NCBI GenBank assembly: GCA_034431315.1
Contig: DAOUDK010000044.1
Location: 1-64,000 of the forward strand
Direction of reading: 5' to 3'
Length of the DNA: 64,000 nucleotides
From: JAUWOY01 sp034431315
Lineage (GTDB): Bacteria > Chloroflexota > Anaerolineae > VGOG01
Shown: positions 1 through 8,217 of the stretch, one piece after another
Layout of the letters: each line of letters starts with the position of its first letter
Numbering within the stretch: position 1 is the stretch's first letter
Program-made: the position numbers and the translations under genes
Notes under the pieces: model-generated
Seen by the model: the letters and a program-made list of their open reading frames with translations, nothing else
The model's database searches: none
What the model was told of the DNA's origin: nothing

Positions 1-157
1 ATCTTTTGTTCCTGGGTGTCATAGTCGGACGAACCTCCTCGTCTTTAGTATCTCGACCGCAATTTTATCATGGTTTTGCCTGGATGGAAAGTTTTCTCCG
101 ACAGACTGCTAGAAGCGCCCTAAAGTTGAGCGCCCTTCAGGGTGCTTTGCTCTTTCA

Positions 158-180
158 GCCCGATGGCTTCAGCATCGGGC
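158..180. repeat. short perfect inverted repeat downstream of the aldo/keto reductase
   Basis: Positions 158-165 and 173-180 form an 8-bp perfect stem (GCCCGATG/CATCGGGC) with a 7-nt loop. It lies 26 nt past the stop of the leftward aldo/keto reductase. No U-tract follows on the minus strand, so a rho-independent terminator is not clear. The rest of positions 1-205 holds no convincing gene on either strand. Confidence 0.5.
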
Positions 181-205
181 CACCATCTCTTCTGTGCAGG
201 AGTTT

Positions 206-1084
206 TCAAGGACGCAATCCCCGGCCGCGCGGCACCCACTCCGTCGGGTTGCTCCAGTCAGTCGCTTTCCAACGCATTTTGTCTGGCCGGACCAGCGGGA
301 TGATGTCCTTGAAGAAGGCCAATCGCTCTTCGTCCGTCATCGGCTTGAAGGCCTCGGCAATGGCCAGGTTACGCTCCAGTTGGGCCATGGTCTCCATCCC
401 CACAATCACCGTGCTGACGGGCAGAGCGAAGGCGTAGCGCAGGGAGCGTTCCACCTCGTGGGTCAGGCTGCCCAGCCCCAGCACTTTCATGGCAATGGTA
501 GCGACCCCTTTGGCGTTGGCGACGGGCAGGAACTCCTCGGCGAAGCTGAGGATGAAGTGGTCCAGCGCGGAGAGGGCGATGAGGGTGCTATCAAACGGAA
601 AGCGGTTGAGCGCCTCGATCAGGATTTGCGGGTCGGTGTGGGAACTGATGCTGATGTGGCGCACTAGCCCCTCCTCGCGGGCCTGCACGGCTGCCTCCAG
701 TGCCCCGCCCTGGCCGGTGAATTCGTCCAGGCGGGCGTAGTCCCACACGTTGTGCAGCCGCCACTCGTTGACGTAGTCGGTCTGCAGCCGCGTCAGGCTC
801 TCTTCCAGTTGGCGGCGGGCCCCATCACGGGTGGTGTCCCAGGTCTTGGTGGAAATCCACATCTCCGACCGTCGGTGTTTGACCACCTTGCCCAGGCGGG
901 TCTCTGCCTGCCCATTGGAGTAGATCCAGGCGGTATCAAAGTAGCGAATGCCCCGGTCAATGGCGGTGTTGACGATGGCGATGGCCTCTTCTTCCGTGCA
1001 GTTGTGCTCATCCACAATCCTTTGTCCGCCAAAGCTCAGGATAGGGAACGATTCCCCGGTTTTGCCAAAAGGTCTGGTCTCCAT
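206..1084 (-). CDS. aldo/keto reductase
   Basis: NAD(P)H-dependent carbonyl reductase of the (beta/alpha)8 aldo/keto reductase superfamily, 292 residues. The opening ETRPFGKTG is typical, and the tetrad can be read: Asp and Tyr in FDTAWIYSNGQAE, Lys in STKTW, His in WRLHNV. The start at 1084 is chosen because AGGAGG sits 6 nt upstream; a longer reading frame to 1123 would overlap the previous gene and lacks a site. It is the last of three leftward genes after a sugar isomerase and a Gfo/Idh dehydrogenase, 25 nt past the dehydrogenase stop, which suggests a sugar or polyol substrate. Cytoplasmic. The fold is certain; the substrate is not visible. Confidence 0.9.
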   Translation of the reverse strand: METRPFGKTGESFPILSFGGQRIVDEHNCTEEEAIAIVNTAIDRGIRYFDTAWIYSNGQAETRLGKVVKHRRSEMWISTKTWDTTRDGARRQLEESLTRLQTDYVNEWRLHNVWDYARLDEFTGQGGALEAAVQAREEGLVRHISISSHTDPQILIEALNRFPFDSTLIALSALDHFILSFAEEFLPVANAKGVATIAMKVLGLGSLTHEVERSLRYAFALPVSTVIVGMETMAQLERNLAIAEAFKPMTDEERLAFFKDIIPLVRPDKMRWKATDWSNPTEWVPRGRGLRP

Positions 1085-1109
1085 TTTTATCCTCCTGATA
1101 GTATTGAGT

Positions 1110-2216
1110 TTAGTCCAGCTCACCCTCCATCAACCCCAGTGGCAAGGGGGACGGCCTTGAGCAACGACTGGTTATCTCGATGTGCCGGCCGGTCTCCGAT
1201 GATTCCTCAAAGGCCTGCATGACATCGAGCACGTGATACGCCAGCTCGCCGCTGGCCCGGTGGGGCCGGCCGGATGCGATGGCGTAGGCCAGGTCCGCCA
1301 CGCCGATTCCCCGGCCCACCTGGTAGCTGTGGGTGAGCGGCATCTCGCTCCATTCTTCGGCACCAGCCCGACGGATCAGGACGGAGCCGTGAAAAGCACT
1401 GGGATCGGTCGCGCTGAGCGTGCCCTCTGAGCCATAGACCTCGAGGTGAGGCAGGTTGGCGGCCCAGATGTCGAAGCTGGTGATAACCGTAGCTATTGGC
1501 CCACTGACAAAGTCGAGCGCGCCGGTAACGTGTGTGGGGACCTCGACTGGTATCCTCCGTCCGCGATGCAGCTCGCTGGTGGCGATGCGTTCGGGGAAAG
1601 AGATGCGGGCCGAACCGGTCACCCGGCTGACAGGCCCCAACAGGTTAATCAGTCCAGTGATGTAATACGGCCCCACGTCGAGCATAGGGCCTGCCCCCAC
1701 CTGGTAGAAGAAATCCGGGTTCGGGTGCCAGGACTCAGGGCCGTGCCCGTGACCGGGCAAAAATGCCACCGCCGCCACCGGCTCGCCAATCCAGCCATCG
1801 TCAATCAGCTTGCGGCACGTCTGCTGGCCACCGCCCAGGAAGGTGTCTGGCGCGCAGCCGACCCGCACCCCCTTTTCTTGAGCAGCGGCGAGCACCTTTT
1901 GGCCGTCTTGGCGGGTCACGGCCAGGGGCTTCTCGGAATAGACGTGCTTGCCAGCGCTGATGACCGCCAGGCTGACTTCGGCGTGGGCTTTGGGCACGGT
2001 GAGGTTGACGGCGATCTGTATCTCTGGATCAGCCAGCAAGTCCTCGACCGAGCAAACGCAGGGGACGTCGAATTCCTCAGCCTTTGCCTCCGCTTTGCGG
2101 CGGTCAATGTCGGCACAGGCTGCGATTTCGAGGATGTCGAAGACGCGGCATCCCCTGACGTAGGCCCCGAAAATGTCCCCCGTGCCGATGATGCCGATCT
2201 TAACTTTTGTTTCCAC
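1110..2216 (-). CDS. Gfo/Idh/MocA family oxidoreductase
   Basis: 368-residue NAD(P)-dependent dehydrogenase. The N-terminal Rossmann fold shows GIIGTGDI at residues 7-14 and the hallmark EKP motif (YSEKPLAVT) near residue 95. The C-terminal half is the alpha/beta substrate domain, with a conserved-looking DVGPYY segment. Family members oxidise or reduce sugars, inositols and glycosides. The start overlaps the 3' end of the upstream isomerase gene by 17 nt, so the two are probably translationally coupled. Together with the isomerase and the aldo/keto reductase it forms a small sugar-acid or inositol-type module; the exact substrate cannot be told. Confidence 0.92.
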   Translation of the reverse strand: METKVKIGIIGTGDIFGAYVRGCRVFDILEIAACADIDRRKAEAKAEEFDVPCVCSVEDLLADPEIQIAVNLTVPKAHAEVSLAVISAGKHVYSEKPLAVTRQDGQKVLAAAQEKGVRVGCAPDTFLGGGQQTCRKLIDDGWIGEPVAAVAFLPGHGHGPESWHPNPDFFYQVGAGPMLDVGPYYITGLINLLGPVSRVTGSARISFPERIATSELHRGRRIPVEVPTHVTGALDFVSGPIATVITSFDIWAANLPHLEVYGSEGTLSATDPSAFHGSVLIRRAGAEEWSEMPLTHSYQVGRGIGVADLAYAIASGRPHRASGELAYHVLDVMQAFEESSETGRHIEITSRCSRPSPLPLGLMEGELD

Positions 2217-2961
2217 GGGCCAAGCCTCTTGCTACAAGGTATTGATAGCTTTTCTCGACGGCTTCCATCATATCGGTGGCGCAGTGGTCCAGCTCCACGA
2301 TCAGCCACTCCGCTGCACCCTCGGCGGCCTGGACGATGGCGGGAAAATCCAGCACGCCATCACCGACGGCGACCTGTGGTACGTCTTTGACGGCCGGGCC
2401 GTCCTTGATGTGCAGCAATGGTGCGCGCGGGCCGAGTTCCTTCACCACTTTGGCTGGGTCTACACCAGCCGCTTGGATCCAATATGTGTCAACCTCGAAG
2501 AATATGGCTGGATCCAGGTGCTCCAGCATCACCTGGTAGACGTACTGGCCTTCGACCTGGAGGAACTCCCACCAGTGATTGTGAACCCCAAACTCCAGGC
2601 CGTTTTCGGCCGCGACCGCCTGGGCCTCGTTGAACAGGTCACAGGTCTGCTTGATGAGATCCATCGTCTCAAAGCTGTCGGGCCCTTTCCCGGAGACGAT
2701 GCGCTGGCAGCCCATCGCGGCCATGAAGTCCAGCACCATGTTGGCGTCTTCCCCGACGGGCAGCGGCGTGTGAGCGCTCGGCGCCTCGAGTCCCAGCTCC
2801 TTGAAAAGCCTGGCGGCTTCCGCGGTCGTCGTCCCAGGAAGGTTGAAGATGGGTTCCACGCCGATGTAGCCGATGTCGGCGACTTTCTTCATCACCCCCG
2901 CAAAATCCCTGGCCAGGGCTTCCCGGACGGTGTACAGTTGAAGGGCAACAGGAACAGTCAT
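2200..2961 (-). CDS. sugar phosphate isomerase/epimerase (TIM barrel, AP endonuclease 2 family)
   Basis: 253-residue TIM-barrel protein of the xylose isomerase-like / IolE-IolI-Hyi group. Recognisable segments are LQLYTVRE at the N-terminus, GVEPIF, HNHWWEF (metal-binding His region), EVDTYW (metal Glu/Asp) and LLHIKDG. These fit keto-sugar or inosose isomerisation or dehydration. The start at 2961 is preceded by AGGAGG 8 nt upstream; an upstream ATG at 2976 lies inside that ribosome-binding site and is unlikely. First gene of the three-gene sugar set. Confidence 0.88.
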   Translation of the reverse strand: MTVPVALQLYTVREALARDFAGVMKKVADIGYIGVEPIFNLPGTTTAEAARLFKELGLEAPSAHTPLPVGEDANMVLDFMAAMGCQRIVSGKGPDSFETMDLIKQTCDLFNEAQAVAAENGLEFGVHNHWWEFLQVEGQYVYQVMLEHLDPAIFFEVDTYWIQAAGVDPAKVVKELGPRAPLLHIKDGPAVKDVPQVAVGDGVLDFPAIVQAAEGAAEWLIVELDHCATDMMEAVEKSYQYLVARGLARGNKS

Positions 2962-3021
2962 GAACATCCTCCTCATTAATTATGATTTTCGGCCGAGGTT
3001 CGGATCCTCGTCCTCAAGCCT

Positions 3022-3058
3022 TCAGAACAAAGCCCGGCGGAAAAGGTATCCACCGGGC
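3022..3058 (-). terminator. intrinsic terminator-like hairpin after plsY
   Basis: Read leftward, a 10-bp stem with one mismatch (3032-3058, core GCCCGG/CCGGGC) is followed by TTTGTT. It sits 27 nt past the plsY-like stop, between that operon and the sugar operon. Confidence 0.6.
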
Positions 3059-3084
3059 CCCCGCCATTTACAAAAAAGCTCCAG

Positions 3085-3708
3085 CTACTCAGCCGCCGCT
3101 CGCTGGTCGTAAAGGTGCAGTTGGGTGAGGTTGCGGACGAAGAGCACCCCCACTCCGCCGATGCCCAGCGCCACCGCTTCCGGCGATGCGTGGCCGAATT
3201 TGCCCAGCAACCAGAAGACGGGCACCATCAGCACGCCCATGAACAGCACCGCCCGCGGGCTTCGTCGTGAGCGCTCAGCCGAACGGCTGTTGCGCAGCAG
3301 GAGGTAGCCAAGCCCCCACAGAGCCACGGCGATGGGCAACACCAGCGGCTGCTGCCAGAGGAGCAATCCCCCCAGCGTGCTCAGCCCCATCCCCCCGGCA
3401 AACCCAATGTAGGCCGACCAGCAGTGACCGGCCACGGCGCCTGTGCCCGCTACCGGCAGCGCCCATGAGGCCCCCGTCAGTCTCACCGCCAGCCAGGCGG
3501 CCAGCACTCCCTTGCTCACGTCCACCAGCGCGGTACCCACACCCCAGGCGATGCCAGCCAGGCGAGAGACGTTGAGCCCGCCGGTGTGACCACTGCCGCT
3601 GGAGCGCAGGTCTGGCTTCCCCAGCAGCCGGGTCACCAACACGCCAGTGGGGAAAGAGCCGACGAAGTAGCCGAACACGGCGGCTATGAGTAGACGAACT
3701 ATCAACAT
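3085..3708 (-). CDS. plsY: PlsY-like glycerol-3-phosphate acyltransferase
   Basis: 207-residue integral membrane protein with 5-6 hydrophobic segments, matching PlsY in length and motif order. PlsY transfers acyl groups from acyl-phosphate to glycerol 3-phosphate, the first step of phospholipid synthesis. Visible motifs are GSFPTG (usually GSIPFG), GSGHTGGLN (usually GSGNPGATN), AGHCW and FAGGMGLST (usually FKGGKGVAT). The three catalytic motif positions are therefore altered: NPG is HTG and GGKG is GGMG. It may be a divergent subfamily. It starts 12 nt after the DagK-type kinase stop with CTCC-type spacing, in a two-gene lipid operon ending at the hairpin at 3022-3058. Confidence 0.78.
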   Translation of the reverse strand: MLIVRLLIAAVFGYFVGSFPTGVLVTRLLGKPDLRSSGSGHTGGLNVSRLAGIAWGVGTALVDVSKGVLAAWLAVRLTGASWALPVAGTGAVAGHCWSAYIGFAGGMGLSTLGGLLLWQQPLVLPIAVALWGLGYLLLRNSRSAERSRRSPRAVLFMGVLMVPVFWLLGKFGHASPEAVALGIGGVGVLFVRNLTQLHLYDQRAAAE

Positions 3709-3720
3709 TCTCTCTACTCC

Positions 3721-4656
3721 TTAACACACCACCCGCAGACGGCGCGGCAGCGCGCTCACCTCCAGCCGATGGGCGTCGGTGCGCATGATCTCCCCATCCA
3801 CATGCACCGGCAAGTCCTGCTCCGAGGCGATGACGATGTGCGCCGTCCGACCCACCGTCACCGTCGGCTGCGTGGCGTGGGTGCCGCGGATGAAGTAGGG
3901 AATCAGGCGAAAGATGCCCAGGCGGCTCACCTGGCGGGCCAGCGACAGATCCAGTAGGCCGTCGTCCTGCACCGCCTGCGGGGCGATCAGGAACATGCCT
4001 CCCGTGCGGCGGCCATTGGCCACCGAGACCATCAGCAGCGGCAACTCTATCTCCTGCTCGTCGTAACGCACCGTCACCAGGGGAGCTTTGTAGTACAGGA
4101 AGATGGTCTTCAGCACCGCCACCAGGAAGACCAGGGATCCGCGCAGGTAGCGCAGCTTGTAGCTTTCCACCGTGGTCGCGGCGTCGAAGCCCGCGCCGAA
4201 GTTGTTGCAGAAGTAGCGCACGTTTCCCAGCTCATCTTCCACGCGGCCGACGTCCACCACCCGCGTCTTCCCGGCGGCCAGCACGCGGCAGGCGGCGGCC
4301 ACGTCGCCGATGGGCACGCCCATGCACCAGGCGAAGTCGTTGCCTGTGCCGATGGGGATGAGGCCCATAGCGCTTGCAGCGGGCTCTCCAGCCTCCCAGG
4401 CCGGTGTGCCCAGGCTGGCTTCGACGATGCCGTTGAGCACCTCATTGCCTGTGCCATCACCGCCCGCGACGGCGATGGTGTCCCACCCCTCCCGCACCGC
4501 CTGCGCGGCCTGAGCTACGGCCGAGAGTGGCTCCGTCGTCTCGACGATCTCGAACGTCGCTTTCGCTTCCGTCAGTGTATGGCGGACGACCTCCGCCGTC
4601 CGCTGGCCAGCTCCCCGCCCTGAGACGGGGTTGAGAATGACTTTGATGGTGGGCAT
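3721..4656 (-). CDS. diacylglycerol/lipid kinase family protein (DagK/YegS type)
   Basis: 311-residue soluble lipid kinase. The DAGK catalytic domain shows the nucleotide-binding AGGDGTGNEV near residue 60 and IPIGTGNDFA near residue 105; the second half is the beta-sandwich domain with DDGLLDLSL. Members phosphorylate diacylglycerol or related lipids, or long-chain bases. AGGAGG lies 6-7 nt before the ATG. Its gene is directly followed by the plsY-like gene, which supports a role in phospholipid precursor supply or recycling. Confidence 0.9.
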   Translation of the reverse strand: MPTIKVILNPVSGRGAGQRTAEVVRHTLTEAKATFEIVETTEPLSAVAQAAQAVREGWDTIAVAGGDGTGNEVLNGIVEASLGTPAWEAGEPAASAMGLIPIGTGNDFAWCMGVPIGDVAAACRVLAAGKTRVVDVGRVEDELGNVRYFCNNFGAGFDAATTVESYKLRYLRGSLVFLVAVLKTIFLYYKAPLVTVRYDEQEIELPLLMVSVANGRRTGGMFLIAPQAVQDDGLLDLSLARQVSRLGIFRLIPYFIRGTHATQPTVTVGRTAHIVIASEQDLPVHVDGEIMRTDAHRLEVSALPRRLRVVC

Positions 4657-4729
4657 GGCCTCCTCCTGCTGTGTGATGTTGCTACAAGTATGACAACACC
4701 GCCGACTGCTTGGAGTTGCTGCTGTTCAC

Positions 4730-5413
4730 TCATCGTAGTTTATCCGCCGAACTAGCACTATAGGCGAAAACGAGCTTATCAAAAACTCGCATGAGCGGTG
4801 TGTCGGGTTCTAGCGAACGAAAACGCTTGGCCCCATAGTCAGATGTGCGTTTCCTTACCTCTGACAAAGAACGAACATATAGTTCACCGGAATACCCCGG
4901 TTGAGTTGAGACCCTGTATGGAATACCGCACATGTTTTTTAGGACGTTGGCAACTTTGCTGTCCACGATTATAAACAGTTCTGGATTAAGAAAATGCAGA
5001 ATCTTTGTGGCACCTACATGGAAACTCTTCTTTTTCTCGTGTAGCCCTCCTTCACCACCCATTGCTAGTACATTGTAAGCTTCTATAATGTCGTCGGAAT
5101 GTCCGGTGATATCGACCTCAAAAAGAGTATGGTGAATAATCGGTTGAAGATATGGCTCGACTTGAGTCAATTTCTTACGAAGCCTTGCGGCAAAGCCACC
5201 GGCTGTGACATCGTATCTATTAGCAGGCCCGCTCCCCATCATTCGACCCATATCAAAAGCAATAAGAGTTGCGATAAGATACGGTTCATATTCGGGAGAA
5301 AAGGGTGCCTTTGCTCTACGCAATTCTCTATAGACTGCATCAGCGACAAGATTGTAATGAAGGCAAAGCTTATTGTACCAAGTGATCATTTCAGAAGCAT
5401 TCTGAAATAACAT
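4730..5413 (-). CDS. hypothetical protein, AT-richer orphan
   Basis: 227 residues, no signal peptide or membrane segment, and no family recognised with confidence. The middle has FHVGATKILHFLNPELFIIVDS, a pattern reminiscent of helical OGG/HhH-type or DUF6308-like proteins, but that is only an impression. Codon use is clearly AT-richer than in its neighbours (dagK, mutS), with many AAA, TAT and ATA codons, which suggests lateral gain. AGGAGG lies just upstream of the ATG at 5413. It is isolated: 60 nt from mutS, with a small inverted repeat (CTAGC...GCTAG) between them. Confidence 0.7.
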   Translation of the reverse strand: MLFQNASEMITWYNKLCLHYNLVADAVYRELRRAKAPFSPEYEPYLIATLIAFDMGRMMGSGPANRYDVTAGGFAARLRKKLTQVEPYLQPIIHHTLFEVDITGHSDDIIEAYNVLAMGGEGGLHEKKKSFHVGATKILHFLNPELFIIVDSKVANVLKNMCGIPYRVSTQPGYSGELYVRSLSEVRKRTSDYGAKRFRSLEPDTPLMRVFDKLVFAYSASSADKLR

Positions 5414-5473
5414 TGTCTCCTCCTAGCTGACTCCGTCATCTTCCGTCGGCTCCGCTAGGTTAGCGGACCTTTT

Positions 5474-8092
5474 TCAATCGCCCCCCACCTCTCGCTGCAA
5501 TTCGTACAACCTGTTGAGCGCCTCCAGCGGGGTCATGGACTCCACATCCAGCTTCTTCAGCTCCTCAATGATGAGGCTGGTCTCGGGGAAGAGGGCCAGT
5601 TGACGGATTTCGGCGATGCGCCTGGGCCTTATGGGCGATCTATGGGAATCGCGCTCCAGTTCCTCCAGTATCTCCTCGGCACGGTGGATGACGGTCCTGG
5701 GCAGGCCCGCCAACTGCGCCACGTGGATGCCGTAGCTGCGGTCGGCGCCACCGGGGACGATTTTGTGCAGGAAGATCACCTTGTCGCCATCCTCAGCCAC
5801 GCCCACGTTGTAGTTGCGCACCCGGGGTAAGATGTCGGCCAGCTCCGTCAACTCGTGGTAGTGGGTGGCGTAGAGGGTCTTGGCCCTGAGGCGCGGGTGG
5901 TTGTGGATGTACTCCACCACCGCCCAGGCGATGGACATGCCGTCGTAGGTGCTGGTACCCCGCCCGATCTCGTCCAGAATGAGCAGACTGCGGTTGGTCG
6001 CGTGGTGGAGGATGTTGGCCATCTCGATCATCTCCACCATGAAGGTTGACTGGCCAGCCCAGATCTCATCCTGAGCACCGATGCGGGTAAAGATGCGGTC
6101 CACCAGCCCCATCCTGACCTGGTCGGCGGGGACGAAGGAGCCCACCTGGGCCATGAGGACGATGAGGGCCACTTGGCGGAGGAAAGTTGATTTCCCGGAC
6201 ATATTCGGGCCGGTGATGATCAGAATCCCCTCTTCCTGGGAGAAGCGGGCATCGTTGGGCACGAAGGGTTCCTCCCGCCGGGTGAGTTCCACCACCGGAT
6301 GGCGGCCAGCTATGATCTCGACCTCGTGGCCATCGGTCAGGACGGGGCGGACGTAGTTGTTGCGGATGGCTACTTCTGCCAGGGCCACGTAGACGTCCAG
6401 GCGGGCCAGGGCACGGGCGGTGGAAAGCAGCCGTTCGGCCGCAGCAGCCACCTGGTCGCAGACCTGGCGGAAGAGGCGGGCCTCGATGTCGAGGATGCGC
6501 TCCTGGGCGTTCAGGATCAGCGATTCGTACTCCTTGAGCTCCGGAGTGATATAGCGCTCGGCGTTTACCAGGGTCTGCTTGCGGATGTACTCTTCGGGCA
6601 CAGCCGCCAGGTTGGCTTTTGTTACCTCGATGTAGTAGCCGAAGACCTTGTTATAGCCTACTTTGAGGGATTTGATGCCCGTGCGCTTTCGCTCGGTCTG
6701 CTCCAAATTGGCTACCCAGCGTTTGGCGTCTCTGGAGGCAGTGGCGACGCTATCCAGTTCCGCTGAGAAGCCGGCCTTGATCACCCCCCCGCTGGCCAGC
6801 GTGGCTGGTGGGTCGTCCACGATGGCCTCCCCGATGAGGGAGGCTATCTCTTCACAGGGATCGAGTTGGGAGAGCAAGGTCTGCAAGGGATGATCACCTT
6901 CAGCTCCCTTGAGCTGCGATAACGCCTCTCGAATTTGCGGCACTTTCTCCAGGCTCTTGCGAATTCCCACCAGGTCCCTCGGTACCGCGATGCGCTGTAC
7001 TGCCCGGCTGGTTAGCCTCTCCAGATCGGCCAGTTGTTTGAGAAGGGCCACCACCTGCGTTCGGGTCGGCGTGTCCTGATAGAGGGCCTCCACGGCGTCT
7101 AGCCGCTGCTCCAGTTTGTTCACATCCAGCAACGGCTGGTTGAGCCACTGGCGGAGCAATCGCCCGCCCATGGCCGTGACCGTGGCGTCCAGCACGCCTA
7201 GCAGCGATCCCTTGGCCGCGCCGGTGCGGATGGTCCGGGTCAGTTCCAGACTTCGCCGGGTGGACGCATCGAGAGTCATGAACTCGCTGGTGGAATAGGT
7301 TCGCATATCGCTCAGTTGGGCCAGGGCCGCCTTCTGGGTCTCCCGCAGGTACTGGACGATGGCCCCCGCAGCGCGCACGGCCAGGGGCAACCCCTCGCAG
7401 CCATAGCCAGCCAGTGAGGCCACCTCGAAGTGATCGAGGAGAGCCTGGCGGGCGTTGCCCAGCTCGAAGCGCCAACTCTCGTATTTTGAGATTTGAAGTT
7501 GGAGATTGGAGATTGGAGGTTGGAGGTTGGAGATTGGAGATTGGAGATTGGAAGTATCCGGGATCAGGCACTCGGCTGGCCGCAGCCTCTCTAGTTCCTC
7601 CGCTGCCATCTGTTCGACGTCGTCGCCCGATAGTTGCGTGGTGGCGAATTCGCCGGTGGTTATGTCTGCGTAAGCGATGCCTGCTCTGTTGCCCTCTATT
7701 ACCAGGGCAGCCAGGTAGTTGTTGCTCTTTTCTTCCAGCAGCGTTGGTTCCACTATGGTGCCCGGCGTGACCACCCGTATCACCTCGCGGGGCATCAGAC
7801 CGCGCAGGGGCTGGGCACCCACCTGCTCCACGATGGCTACTTTGTGCCCCGCCTTGATGAGCTTGGCGATGTAGCCCTCGACGGCGTGATAGGGCACCCC
7901 GGCCAATGGCACCCGTTGGCCCTTCCCCACGGGCCGCGAAGTGAGGACGATGTCGCAGGCCTGGGCGACGATCTTCGCGTCCTCGTCGAAGCTCTCGTAG
8001 AAATCCCCCAGGCGGAAGAGGACGATGGTGTCGGGGTACTGTTTCTTGATCTGCAAGTATTGGTGGCGCATTGGAGTTAGACTTTTGGCCAT
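5474..8092 (-). CDS. mutS: DNA mismatch repair protein MutS
   Basis: 872-residue mismatch-recognition ATPase. The Phe-X-Glu mismatch wedge is F31-Y-E33 (DFYESF). Connector domain II, lever/clamp domains, then the ABC-type ATPase follow, with Walker A GPNMSGKST near 627, Walker B LLILDEIG near 705 and the RGTSTYDG signature loop. Intact by these criteria. The oddity is an in-frame tract of ten 7-bp repeats at 7486-7555, coding for residues about 180-202 (SNLQSPI, SNLQPPI, SNLQLQI) inside the connector domain. Its length in repeats decides the reading frame of everything downstream. The ribosome-binding site is weak (GAGAGTG). No mutL is in the window. Confidence 0.97.
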   Translation of the reverse strand: MAKSLTPMRHQYLQIKKQYPDTIVLFRLGDFYESFDEDAKIVAQACDIVLTSRPVGKGQRVPLAGVPYHAVEGYIAKLIKAGHKVAIVEQVGAQPLRGLMPREVIRVVTPGTIVEPTLLEEKSNNYLAALVIEGNRAGIAYADITTGEFATTQLSGDDVEQMAAEELERLRPAECLIPDTSNLQSPISNLQPPISNLQLQISKYESWRFELGNARQALLDHFEVASLAGYGCEGLPLAVRAAGAIVQYLRETQKAALAQLSDMRTYSTSEFMTLDASTRRSLELTRTIRTGAAKGSLLGVLDATVTAMGGRLLRQWLNQPLLDVNKLEQRLDAVEALYQDTPTRTQVVALLKQLADLERLTSRAVQRIAVPRDLVGIRKSLEKVPQIREALSQLKGAEGDHPLQTLLSQLDPCEEIASLIGEAIVDDPPATLASGGVIKAGFSAELDSVATASRDAKRWVANLEQTERKRTGIKSLKVGYNKVFGYYIEVTKANLAAVPEEYIRKQTLVNAERYITPELKEYESLILNAQERILDIEARLFRQVCDQVAAAAERLLSTARALARLDVYVALAEVAIRNNYVRPVLTDGHEVEIIAGRHPVVELTRREEPFVPNDARFSQEEGILIITGPNMSGKSTFLRQVALIVLMAQVGSFVPADQVRMGLVDRIFTRIGAQDEIWAGQSTFMVEMIEMANILHHATNRSLLILDEIGRGTSTYDGMSIAWAVVEYIHNHPRLRAKTLYATHYHELTELADILPRVRNYNVGVAEDGDKVIFLHKIVPGGADRSYGIHVAQLAGLPRTVIHRAEEILEELERDSHRSPIRPRRIAEIRQLALFPETSLIIEELKKLDVESMTPLEALNRLYELQREVGGD
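7486..7555. repeat. heptamer tract in mutS (10 units, TGGAGAT type)
   Basis: Ten consecutive 7-bp units, mostly TGGAGAT or TGGAGGT, with TTGAGAT and TTGAAGT at the edge. They are in frame within mutS and read on the minus strand as SNLQxPI repeats with a period of 7 residues. All reading frames through this heptamer are stop-free on both strands. Confidence 0.95.
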
Positions 8093-8121
8093 TTTTCACT
8101 CTCTTTTCGACGTGAGTGTTT

Positions 8122-8217
8122 AGGTGCCAGGCACTTTCACCGAGATTTCAAAGCAAAATCACTCTGCAATCGCTTCGGCTTTGGATCAGACGACTTTTGC
8201 GGAAGTGCCTGGCACCT
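8122..8217. repeat. 15-bp inverted repeat pair between aor and mutS
   Basis: Perfect 15-bp arms at 8122-8136 and 8203-8217 (core GTGCCAGGCAC, itself palindromic) flank 66 bp. The right arm begins at the last base of the aor stop codon. It fills the whole aor-mutS intergenic gap and looks like a small nonautonomous repeat rather than a classical terminator, because no U-tract follows. Confidence 0.75.

Noticed and set aside
7486..7555. Repeat tract considered as a CRISPR array
   Set aside because: Units are 7 bp and contiguous without spacers, and no cas genes are in the window.
6900..8099. 399-codon reading frame on the minus strand
   Set aside because: It lies in another frame of mutS, whose product is intact and clearly homologous; the alternative translation is low-complexity Arg/Gly-rich.
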